DNA from: Latrodectus hesperus
Taxonomy: Eukaryota > Arthropoda > Arachnida > Araneae > Theridiidae
Length of the DNA: 64,000 nt
NCBI GenBank assembly: GCA_037975125.1
Contig: CM075853.1
Location: 50,412,458-50,476,457 of the forward strand
Direction: 5' to 3'
Position 1 is the stretch's first letter, and each line of letters starts with the position of its first letter. The notes beneath the pieces were generated by a model. It searched no databases and was not told the DNA's origin. It saw only the letters and a program-made list of their open reading frames with translations. The translations under genes and the position numbers were made by a program. Shown piece by piece: positions 50,301-58,939 of the stretch.

Positions 50301-53300
50301 TACAGAATAACAATTTTTATTTCTTATTTAATGCCAAAAATGGGGGAGTCAAATTTAAGAATCTCTTAGGGTGGCAAAAATCTCCGCTACTGTGGGATTC
50401 AATATATTATAAATATCTAAATACCTGAAAATCAATATAGGTAAACAAAATTTAAGATATCCATATCAAAGAACAATGTAGTTCGGGTTGATCAATTAAA
50501 AAAATAATTCGAAGTTTTGTTTTTAATGTAAAAATAAGAATGGAAACATGACTACTTTATTACAAAAAAAAAAAAAAAAAAAAACTAGATTTTGATATAA
50601 ACACATATATTATCATATTTCTATTTAACTTTAATGAATTAATTTAAATCTTAAGTTTTTTTTTCCTAAGATTAAACTGAGAAAAGAACCTTGAACACAT
50701 CACAAGTTATACATTTTGATAAAAATATGTTTTTAAAAATGTATTATCAAGCTCACCTTATTATTCAGATGAGTCTTTTCAGCAAGGTATTCAGTAGCTA
50801 CTGTCATCATGTTTACTGACAAATCTACTCCTAAAACATCAACGCCAAATTTCTAAAAACGGAAAATGTTAATAAATTAAAATTCTAAATATTTAGTAAA
50901 ATTTGCAATAATTTGGAAATTAGAAGAAAGAAAAGTTAAATATAATCTAACCTCAGCCATGTAGAAGCTGTGACCACCAATTCCACATCCTACATCCAAC
51001 ACTTTTTGACCTGGTTTCAAATCTAATCTGGCTACATATTTCTGAAGTATATAAAATTTATACGAATTAAAGAAGGAAGCTTTCACATACTATGCAGACA
51101 TTTAATATAAAACTAGTGTGGTTGAAAATTTTGATCCTTATGTAGTTAATATTTCTCATTCAAATGTTTAAAATTATAAATTTGTGATGGGAGTTTAAAA
51201 ACTCCTATTAATCTAACATTAAACGTTAACAGAATTTTATATATATAAAAAAGATATTTCAAATGCATACATCTGTAAAAAATAGAGTATATTAAGTTTA
51301 AAATGTGAATTTATTTTTCAAAATTAATTTTAAAGCCTCTAAAATATATGTAAACAAAGAAAATCTCTGAAGAAATTATAATTGACTTTATAAACTAATG
51401 TGGGAAAATTGAGGTTAATTAATTTTTTATAATATAACAACCTGCAGAAGCTACTCTTTCAGAATATGGTTGAATTCATTGAACAAAATTCAGTGATTTT
51501 AATAATCATTAATATTTTTAAGGTTGGAGAAAAGTGGTAAAAACCATCCAAATATCCTGACAATAGAGATATTGTGTAAAAGCAAAAAGAGTGGTGATCA
51601 CAACACCCTTATAAAAGTTGAGATTTTTCTTTGCTAGCCGATTCTCACATACATGTATTCCTTATAACATGTATTTCATGTATTCCTTAGAGCCGATCAT
51701 GTATTCCTTATAACTTTATGAAACACTATTTTTTTCAATAAAATTGAAGTTTTAACCCTCCGATTCGCGGTTAGTTCAAATCATTAATATTTTCAAGATT
51801 GAAGACAAATTATAAGAATCATCCAAATATCAAATCGACAATGCTACTCTTCAGTTTTAATTTTAAAACTGAAGAGTAGAATTGTCGTTAGAATTGTTAG
51901 AAATCATGACATAATCAAAGAAAAGTTTGCCGCTTCTAAAACACTCCTATCGTTTCAGAAGTTTAGGTGTGATTAGGAGTAATCGTGCTAGTATACCTTA
52001 TCTCTAAATATATCTAAACATGTATTATTGAGTCCGATCCTTGCCTGTTTCTGTTGTGTCAACATGTGTTAATGTGACATATATTTATTTTGGTTTTATG
52101 TTATATACAGTGAGTGTAAAAAGTATTCGCGCGCGCGTACAGTACGACAATTGATTTAAAAGAAATCCGTTCATAAAAATTATTAGCATAAATTCCATTT
52201 TAATTAATTAGAAATATATAATAGAACATATTTTCACTAGTTTCATGGGAAATTTACACAAAAATAATTTTATACATGAATAAATATTTACAAAACTGAA
52301 ACAATCCAACATCTTGTGGTGTAAAAAGTATTCGTATACATCAGGCATATATTGGCTAACATAATCATAATATTACAGCTAATATTTTGTAGGATATCTT
52401 TTAGTTCGAATAACTGCCTTGAGTCTCTTTGGCATCGATTCCACCAATTTTGCTGTTATTGAGCTAGATATGGAGTCCCATTCTTGATTAAGAGCCGATT
52501 CCAAAGCATTTTTATTAGAAATATGTCTAGATCTAATATTTTTATCAAGAACGTCCCATAAATTCTCGATGGGGTTGAGGTACGGGGATTGAGAAGGAAA
52601 TTTCATGAACTTTGGGGTATTATATAGTATCCAGAGCCTTGTGTTTAGGGCTGTGTGCTTGGGGTCGTTATCATGCATGAAAACGTAATCACCATTCAAG
52701 CCCATTTTTGTTGCACTAGGTCCTAAATTATTGTTTAAAATGTCAATATAAAGTTGACGATTCATAATGCCTTTAATAAAGACTAATTTGACCACCCTAG
52801 AAGCACTGATACACCCCCAAACAAGTAGACTTCCACTCCCTTGTTTCACTGTTGGCACTAAATTCTTAGGATGCATTTCTGAATTGCGCTTTCTCCATAC
52901 CATTCGTCTCCCGTCCGATCCAAATAATTTGTATTTACTTTCGTCTGTAAAGATAATCTTTTTCCAGAAATCTGGACTTTCATAACGTATTGCTTGGCGA
53001 AAGACAATCGGAGCTTCCGATTCTTCTCACTAACAAAGAATTTTAGTCTAGCAACACGGCCATGGAAACCATTTATGCATGCATTTCGAACAGTACTTAC
53101 AGAGACTGCTGTTCCCATGTTCTTTAGTTCTGATGTTAATGTAGGAGCACTTATTTTGGGATCCTTCTTTAATGAATGTACCAGAAACAGGTTGTCAGAT
53201 GATGTCACTGGACATGGTCGCCCAGTACGAGAACTGTTTTGCACCGTTAGAGAGGCAGCAAACTTTATGATTGACTGCACAGTTGAACGGGGTCTACCAA

Positions 53301-54532
53301 CCAGATCAGAAATCTTGTTGTACGATTTACCATTTTTACGGAGCTTTGAAATCAGTTCTTTATCAGAAACACTTGTCTCTTTACTTTTACGACCCATTAC
53401 AGAATTTCTAGTTTCTCACTACATTAAAAATTCCACTGAAGAACCATTTAAGTAACTTGCAAGATGACGTCAATTAACATCTTAATGGCTAAACCAATCA
53501 CAAAATGTAACTAAAAAAATTTGCATTTCTTTTAGTGTACGAATACTTTTTACACCACAAGATGTTGGATTGTTAGTTTTGTAAATATTTATTCATGTAT
53601 AAAATTATTTTTGTGTAAATATCACATGAAACTAGTGAAAATGTGTTCTATGTATTTATTAATTAAAATGGAATTTATGTTTATAATTTTTATGAACGGA
53701 TCTCTTTTAAATCAATTGTCGTACTCTACGAATACTTTTTACACTCATTGTAGGCCACTTTTGTGCAGTCCTCTTTGGACACAAGCGGTGCAAACGTAAT
53801 GCAAGAGCCCATTACTTTGTTTCATGTGCCTTGTGATTTTTACCATTATCTTACAGTCTGTTTCTGTTCATTTTTTAGAAACGTAAAAAACTGTGTATTT
53901 TTAGTATCATACACAGAATACCTTTATTAAATATTTTTGGATAATTTTTTATATATTTTCTCAATGCCCGAAATGATGTGCATGACCATAAACTTCAGCG
54001 AAAATATTAGCATTATGGAAACTATAATACGATATTAATACATTTCTGAGTATTTTCGTTAATATTATTGAAAATCATGACATACCCAATGAAAAATTTT
54101 GCCACTTCTAAATGGTTCATATCGATGATTAAGAGTAATCGCGTTCATTATTAATACCTTCCAGACGACCGCAAAAACATGTTATGTTAGCAAATGCTCT
54201 AATACACAGGACCTAACCTATACTGTCCATTCTTCTGATTTCGATAAATTTTTAAATTCTCTACTTTGTCCTTAATTTTTGAACAGCAATTCAGTTTTTG
54301 AAATCATGTAAAGGCGAATCTATATACATTAAATACACAAGACAAACTTTACTTTAGTAGTCATTTCTCCTCCTGTGCTAAGAAAGGTTTTTCCAAAAAT
54401 CCATTCGTAGCGGAGAACTCCTTGTCTGCTGTATTGTTTTTTGTCCAAGAAGTTTTGGAAACTATCCTTAGAATCCATGCTCTTTTCTATTTTTTTAGCC
54501 AAGAAATAGATTTGATAAGAATTGTTCTTATG
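43591..54532 (-). CDS. Phosphoethanolamine N-methyltransferase (PMT), seven exons, 5' end possibly incomplete
   Basis: Joining 54353-54532, 50952-51041, 50757-50852, 46104-46226, 45551-45682, 44070-44186 and 43591-43707 on the minus strand gives one open frame of 284 codons plus stop. Every intron is GT/AG and phase 0. The product is an S-adenosylmethionine-dependent PMT that methylates phosphoethanolamine derivatives toward phosphocholine in the cytosol. Seen: the substrate-region block [15 protein letters not shown] then STGG; SAM motif [11 protein letters not shown]; acidic motif [18 protein letters not shown] with the family's catalytic His; post-motif [13 protein letters not shown]; and RGYHLLT. 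The Tyr of QYS and this His correspond to the Tyr-His dyad of characterised PMTs. Starting at the internal ATG (54478-54476) gives 266 residues, the length of a single-domain PMT. However, the frame stays open 18 codons upstream to a good acceptor, and that part ([15 protein letters not shown]) looks like the tail of another domain. An upstream first methyltransferase domain beyond the window is therefore possible. Confidence 0.88.
44070..44186 (-). CDS. PMT exon, C-terminal helices
   Basis: 117 nt between AATTTGCAG and GTGAGT. It encodes [20 protein letters not shown] and a charged helix. Confidence 0.9.
44249..44315. repeat. (TA)n microsatellite
   Basis: About 67 bases of TA dinucleotide in a PMT intron. 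Confidence 0.97.
44920..45075 (+). mobile_element. SINE-2 copy 3, fragment
   Basis: It shares the core gatcgcaatgccctcatgcg, aataatacccctgag and ccttgcttctaaattat with the other SINE-2 copies but has an internal deletion and no clear head. It lies in a PMT intron. Confidence 0.5.
45551..45682 (-). CDS. PMT exon with phosphobase-binding residues
   Basis: 132 nt between TATTTCAG and GTAAGT. It encodes [20 protein letters not shown] and [11 protein letters not shown]. The two Tyr and the Arg match the phosphate-binding set of the family. Confidence 0.92.
45819..45962. mobile_element. hAT-like MITE (128 bp) with perfect 8-bp target duplication
   Basis: The element at 45827-45954 begins cagagcctg and ends with ggtctggccctg, imperfect inverted termini. 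It is flanked by the identical 8 bases atcacaac at 45819-45826 and 45955-45962. Its left half (aggagcatacaaggcagtt) aligns with the reversed right half of the element at 58722-58926. Too short to code, so a non-autonomous element; it sits in a PMT intron. Confidence 0.8.
46104..46226 (-). CDS. PMT exon with catalytic histidine
   Basis: 123 nt between TTCAAG and GTAAGT. It encodes VKFVICDIT and YSRDTLLHI, the PMT block with the catalytic His. It is flanked by large introns holding SINE pieces and a MITE. Confidence 0.92.
46900..47070 (+). mobile_element. SINE-3 copy, plus orientation
   Basis: Head gccgaccgatgactgagtgg, B box gggttcgaatccc, then the pyrimidine-rich linker (tctctgtcctttcttctgtg) shared with the 28.4 kb copy. 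The right end is not defined. It lies in the largest PMT intron. Confidence 0.65.
47242..47373 (+). pseudogene. THAP-like zinc-finger fragment
   Basis: A 43-codon open stretch begins with ATG and contains SCCVAFGCN followed by MFKFPMEPD. This is the pattern of the first half of a THAP domain (C-x-x-x-x-C, then an F-x-F-P strand). The second half (the Trp and the C-x2-H pair) is missing and a stop follows. It lies antisense inside a PMT intron, consistent with a relic of a THAP-bearing (P-element-like) transposon or a gene fragment. Confidence 0.45.
48077..48140 (+). mobile_element. SINE-3 middle-block fragment
   Basis: Contains gggtttgtggtggtatagcg and tcgcctccgtgacttggg, matching the middle of the 28.0-28.5 kb element. 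Head and tail are absent. Confidence 0.6.
48240..50750. other. PMT intron interior, mostly unrecognised
   Basis: AT-rich intron DNA. The part at about 49330-49760 is somewhat richer in GC and has broken open frames on the plus strand, which may be a decayed transposon coding region, but no domain could be named. An A18 run lies near 50563-50583. Confidence 0.35.
50757..50852 (-). CDS. PMT exon with acidic SAM-ribose motif
   Basis: 96 nt between TTTTTAG and GTGAGC. It encodes [20 protein letters not shown]; the Asp of VDLS is the expected ribose-binding acidic residue. Confidence 0.92.
50952..51041 (-). CDS. PMT exon with SAM motif I
   Basis: 90 nt between CTTCAG and a GTTAGA donor. It encodes [20 protein letters not shown] and the glycine-rich SAM-binding loop. 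Confidence 0.92.
51836..51887. repeat. Perfect-looking 52-nt stem-loop
   Basis: Two 24-base arms pair with one mismatch (G at 51843 against A at 51880) around a loop of about four bases. The inner arm is ctactcttcagtttta against its inverse. It could be a MITE remnant, a hairpin RNA source or a chance inverted duplication. It lies in a PMT intron just upstream of the Tc1 insertion. Confidence 0.85.
51899..52000 (+). repeat. Diverged direct repeat, copy A (left of Tc1)
   Basis: Shares aaatcatgacata, agtttgccgcttctaaa-like and aggagtaatcg-like segments with 54069-54160 in the same orientation. The copies flank the Tc1 element and are clearly older than it. Confidence 0.5.
52108..53750 (-). mobile_element. 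Tc1-family transposon (1.64 kb) with long IR/DR terminal repeats
   Basis: Bounded by TA dinucleotides (52106-52107 and 53751-53752). Terminal inverted repeats of roughly 235 bp begin cagtgagtgtaaaaagtatt on the left and caatgagtgtaaaaagtatt in the inverse of the right. Each inverted repeat carries the gtgtaaaaagtattcg word twice, at its outer end and about 210 bp inside (52318 and its mirror near 53536), the IR/DR arrangement of some Tc1 elements. The arms differ by few bases except for a (CG)n expansion at 52128-52137 on the left. The element is inserted in a PMT intron and transcribed in the same direction as that gene. Confidence 0.93.
52379..53397 (-). pseudogene. Tc1 transposase gene with one frameshift
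   Basis: The reading begins at ATG 53397-53395 ([20 protein letters not shown]) with a paired helix-turn-helix DNA-binding region: [20 protein letters not shown], then a GRP(C) hook. It continues in a second frame after about 52980. That frame gives the catalytic blocks [13 protein letters not shown] (first Asp), HDNDPKHTA (second Asp) and [12 protein letters not shown] (Glu), a DD34E-type triad, and ends PTKY at 52379. The total, about 340 codons, is normal for Tc1. The shift looks like one missing base near 52973-52984. All catalytic residues are present, so this is a recently silenced copy. Confidence 0.93.
54069..54160 (+). repeat. Diverged direct repeat, copy B (right of Tc1)
   Basis: Counterpart of 51899-52000 (aaaatcatgacatacccaat, then gccacttctaaa and aagagtaatcg). 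Confidence 0.5.
54353..54532 (-). CDS. PMT exon encoding the N-terminal substrate-binding block
   Basis: 180 nt between CTTTTTTAG and GTAAAG. It encodes [20 protein letters not shown] and a FLSTGG loop, the signature start of the PMT phosphoethanolamine-binding domain. It contains an in-frame ATG at 54478-54476, but the exon opens at phase 0 after an acceptor, so more exons probably lie upstream. Confidence 0.88.
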
Positions 54533-54989
54533 CTAAAAAAGAAAAAATTTACTTTTATTTAAAAATACAAATAAAAATAAATATTTTTAGATTATTTTTT
54601 TCTCTTTACACTTTTAGTTCGTGAATTTACATATAATTTTCGAAAATTGATTTTCGGTGCATATTTTGAAACTTGATGAAATAAGAATAAAACGAATATA
54701 TATTTCATTCGACTAACAAGAGGCGATCAATTTTCAAGTAAATTGATTTTTAAACTCAAATTAGCATATCGAAACTAATTTTTATGGGCCTAGATATATT
54801 TTAAATTAATAAATGGTTTAATCCGAATTAAAACTAAAAAATGTTGATGTTACAAAAATATTAACGCATTGATGTTAAATTTAGTTATAAGATGTTAACA
54901 TAGATATTAATTTTAGTTTTTATTCATTGATCACCTATAAATCCTATTAATTTTTATTATTTTATTGACAGACATAATGCAAGCAAAGA

Positions 54990-55185
54990 AATTGGGGAAG
55001 TTAAAAGGTCGTGTTCGCAATGTCCTCCAAGTGAAATGATACCTCTGGGGTGGCAGGACCGGTATTAGGTGTTTTTCGCTTGGTCCCTGCTCCAAAATCA
55101 GCAAGACTCCACCAGGCTGCTTCTATCTAACTTGTAGAGCCCAATTCAGGGCTAGGTACATAGAAGTATGCTTGCGGAGAACAGC
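54990..55185 (+). mobile_element. SINE-2 copy 4
   Basis: Family core cgcaatgtcctccaagtgaa, gatacctctggggtggcagg and gcttggtccctgctccaaaa, then the distal block gagcccaattcagggctagg. Closest to the copy at 19.2 kb. The tRNA head is not clear. Confidence 0.65.
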
Positions 55186-55275
55186 CCAAGAAATTTATTC
55201 TTAACTGGCACATGAACTGTTAAATCTAGTTATTTATGCCGAAGAATGAAAAGAAAGTTATTTTCTTTGCTTATG

Positions 55276-55300
55276 TGTGTGTGCGTGTGTGTGTGCGTGA
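55276..55300. repeat. Imperfect (GT)n tract
   Basis: Short GT/GC dinucleotide tract of about 25 bases. Confidence 0.8.
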
Positions 55301-56379
55301 TATACTTATGACATTTATGCATATTTTAGATATCGATGCTGTTCAGTGATTATAAATAAGATTTGAATTTGTTACTTTCCATAATTTTTATACGATAAAG
55401 TTACTAATTTATATCCCAAGAAAATATTAATACTAAAAATGATGTTAATATTAGTTTTAGAAACTGTTAAAGGTTAGCATTTGTTATATATATGAGAGTA
55501 AATAATCTCATTCCAAGGAATGTTTAACTTTATGGATGATTTGGAAGGTTAGTTTATAGCTGAAAATATTTTATGTGCTCACGAAAGTCTTTAAGAATCA
55601 AGAAATTTATACCAGTTTATAGTAACTAAAATTAGTGTAAGAAGCCACACTTTAGAGACTTTGGAATTCATTTATGTAAATTAAACATGTATTCCAGATT
55701 TAAAAAAAAACTTAATTTATTTTGCATTATGACAATTCTAGGTGAAACTTGAAATTATTTCATTTTCCAGTTAAGGCAAGAACTTTTATGTTTGAATTTC
55801 ATATAATAAAAACAATGCCTTAAGAATACATTATTTAATTAAAATGTACGTTAACTGACTTTCAATCATTAACGTATTCAAACTTCGATTTCTGTTTTAT
55901 TATAATGATTTATGAGCAAATTTAAGATTAATAAAGAAATCATTAAAAATTTAATGTATTTGTTACACTTTCTTTTGTTTCGACCAAAAAATATTACTTG
56001 CGTCAAATTACGCGTCATATTATTTACGTTATTACGCTGTGTCAAAGATTAAACTGAATGTATAAGCTATGATGTCATCAGAAGGAAGACCATGAAAGCA
56101 AAAGTGACAACGAAGCTGAATAAATAGCTACAGGACTAAGTACTGACCCATATAGTTCGAAGGTAATTGCATAAAAAAAAATCAATTTGTTTATGCAATT
56201 CAATCCAAAAAAATTTGAGTTTGAATCAGGATTTCCCACCTTGGGTTTGGGATTTTGTAATGGTTCGGAATCCAAATTTTAATTATAAGCAGCGGTTTAT
56301 TTAGCTCTCGTGTGCAAAATAATGGTAACTGAGTGACACACTAAATCCGACTTAATTGAAGATCCGTTATGTTCGCTGA

Positions 56380-56575
56380 AAGTGATTGGGCAACTTAAAT
56401 AGGTAGTAATATCCTCTTAGAGTGAAATGATAGCTCTGGTGATAGCAGATCAAGTAATAGGGTCATTTTGCTGGGTCCTTACTTCTAAATTATAGACCCT
56501 CATCCAGCTGCTTTCATTTAACTGCTAGAGCCCAACTGTGACAAAAATGTGAGGAAGTATGCTGGTGTAATGACC
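56380..56575 (+). mobile_element. SINE-2 copy 5
   Basis: Shares taatatcctcttagagtgaa, gatagctctggtg, gggtccttacttctaaatta and tgctagagcccaactg with copies 2 and 4. More diverged. Confidence 0.6.
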
Positions 56576-56889
56576 AGAGTAGGTACTCGCGAGTTTTCTA
56601 GATTTGTTTGAGAATGGGTGATTTGATTTGTCAATTGATGGTCATTTTACAAAGGATGCTTGTTTGACCATGCGGTGGATAATAAAAGCATACAAATAGT
56701 TTCTTAGCTTTGATCTATTCACCATGCTGTATCAAATAATTAGCTTGGTGTCTTCATATTAGTGACATCAAAATTTACATGACTTATTTTATTTCACGTG
56801 GTTATTACTTAAAAAGTTGCACTTATAAATCACTTTTTGAACAAGAAGTCTAATTTGGCAGAGATTTTAAGTTTAAAATTGAGATTCTG

Positions 56890-57090
56890 GACTACTAGAA
56901 GCATTTATACAATAGAACTCGAACACATGAGTTGTGGAAGTGGAAATTTGTTATTTATTATACTTATTTGCACACAATTACTAATTCAACCAGAGTCTAC
57001 AGTTCTAAGTGGATTCTGAATCACTACAAGCATCCATATTCCCGATTTGTTGAATTGAATGCTATAGGTTTAACTATTCACGGGACTGTT
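56890..57090 (-). mobile_element. Two adjacent SINE-1 relics
   Basis: The part at about 56945-57090 aligns with the SINE at 5553-5733 (ctaagtggattctgaatcac, then caagcatccatattcccga) with a deletion over the B box. Immediately to its left, 56896-56940 (agcatttatacaatagaact, cgaacacatgagttgtgg) repeats part of the same head region, so two pieces lie in tandem. Confidence 0.5.
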
Positions 57091-57099
57091 CTACTAAAT

Positions 57100-57970
57100 A
57101 TTTCATTTATAAGAAAATAATATATAATATTTCTTAAATATTCATTTGATATTAAAACTTTTTTAATAATAAAACATCAAATGAGAATAAAATTAAAAAA
57201 TTTTCAAAATCTTTCGATATGCTTTTCTCTATTGCTCACTAATATTTTTAAAGCAATACTTTTAGTAGAATAAGTCTTGTCAGCTTTTGCTCAGCAAATT
57301 AAAAAGGAATCGTTTGTTAAGTCTTACCACTTTTCATATAATTTTTTTTGTTACAAATGTGTTCTCTAATTTTTTTTTGAATTTTTCAGATATATACTCT
57401 AGGCTGGATTTCAGGGCGAAATGAGAAAACTATTCGAGAAGTATGACATAACAAATAAAATCTTATGCTAAGAGTTAAGTCTAAGTCCACTTTATAAAAG
57501 TATTATCAAGTCCAAAACATTAAAGTAATGCTACGCATATTTGCTCTTTTAAAATATATAATTAATAAACTCAGTTTTGAAATGTCATTTTATGATGTTC
57601 TATTATTCCAAACATATATTTGCTTTTATTTGTAATAAGAGATATTTTCACAGAAATGTTTAAATATGATTACATTTTCTTTGGTTTTCATTTATTCGTT
57701 TGACTGATTTAAGAAACGTAATAATTTCCTCAAAAGAGTTCTTTGATAATCAGATTTCTAGTAAACACTAATAAGCAAGTTGGTGTTTAATGAAATTTAG
57801 AATGGTTGAATTAAAAATTTGCTTCCATTTATAGAACTGCCTAATTTTTATTGATTCTAACTCAAGCACTAACCAAAAAATGTTTGATGATAAACATATA
57901 AATTGTAAACTATAAATCTTAAACAAGATTTTTTGAGATGACATACAAACTATACATAGAACAGGCTTTA
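57100..57970. other. AT-rich DNA, nothing recognised
   Basis: No coding, RNA or repeat feature was recognised. Confidence 0.4.
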
Positions 57971-58046
57971 AAACTGAATTTATTGCTGTTTTCTAGAAGT
58001 AATAAATAGTAGATATTTGACTACTCCCATTTGACTCTGAAAAGAT

Positions 58047-58193
58047 TTAAAATTGTTTTGGGAGAAAAATTCCTTTCTTTTGAAATCTTCTGTTTCTTGT
58101 TACAGCAGTAAGTTCCTGCAGTTTTGCTTTCATTAGAGACTCATGGTTCACTGATTGCTGGGGGACAAAACTTTCACAAACTGGCTCTTGATT
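58047..58193 (-). CDS. Candidate terminal exon of an unidentified gene (weak)
   Basis: After a CGATTTAG acceptor, 48 codons read NQEPVCESFVPQQSVNHESL, a Lys/Arg/Gln-rich middle and KKGIFLPKQF, then TAA at 58049-58047. An AATAAA lies about 65 bases further on the minus strand (57979-57984). The amino-acid composition is more protein-like than its surroundings. A possible upstream partner is near 58500-58580 on the same strand (ESIQKDYNSAVYETYNKDDL), with a poor GTACCT donor. No family was recognised and chance or a decayed gene is quite possible. Confidence 0.2.
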   Translation of the reverse strand, partial: NQEPVCESFVPQQSVNHESLMKAKLQELTAVTRNRRFQKKGIFLPKQF

Positions 58194-58713
58194 CTAAATC
58201 GTATTTTCGTAAAACCAATGATCAAAAGTAGCATTGTAAGCCGCCGTGAAATGGTGAACTTACAATACTGAGAGACCAATACATTTCTTAAAAAAATTCA
58301 TTTCTTTTTTAAAAACTTGCATATTAAATTTATGCTTTTGTTAGTATTTCCTTGCCTAAAGAGAAAGGTAAATTTTAATGTGCATTTAGTGTTTTTTGTA
58401 ATAGAATTATCATTTTAATGAATTTAGGACTGTGGTGGTTTTTTTAGTAGGTGGAAGAAAAGACTGCTTTTGTCCCAAGAGATACTAAAATTTAAATAAA
58501 GGTACAAGATCATCCTTATTGTAAGTCTCATAGACCGCAGAATTATAATCTTTCTGAATACTTTCTCTGTATACTCATTTAGAACACGATTTATTTTCTT
58601 AGATACTTTATTTTCAGATTTTCATGTCTCCTTTTTGTTTACTAAGCAAAATAAGCAATTGCACGAGTCACTTCTCAATAATGCTCCTCACCGCTATTAA
58701 ACGGTTTCTTAAA

Positions 58714-58934
58714 AATCTATCCAGGGCTCGACTTAGCTTAATTGGGATCTGGGGCAAAGACTTCTTTTGGAGCTACTTCTGTCTCACAAAAACGAACTTT
58801 CTATTCGGATTGGCAAGCGATTCTACAGGATTAAAAACTTGAAATAAATTTTTTAATTTGAGGGTCCCCTCTGATGTGGACGTCTGGGGTAACTGCCCCG
58901 TATGCCCCTGTCTTAGCCAGGTTCTGAATCTACA
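58714..58934. mobile_element. hAT-like MITE (205 bp), second copy
   Basis: The element at 58722-58926 starts cagggctcgacttagc and ends cttagccaggttctg, imperfect inverted termini. Flanking 8-mers aatctatc and aatctaca differ at two positions. The interior shares ggggcatacggggcagtt (read inverted) with the 45.83 kb copy. Confidence 0.7.
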
Positions 58935-58939
58935 GAGAA

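Noticed and set aside
52767..53455. Plus-strand open frames across the Tc1 element
   Set aside because: They are antisense to the transposase.
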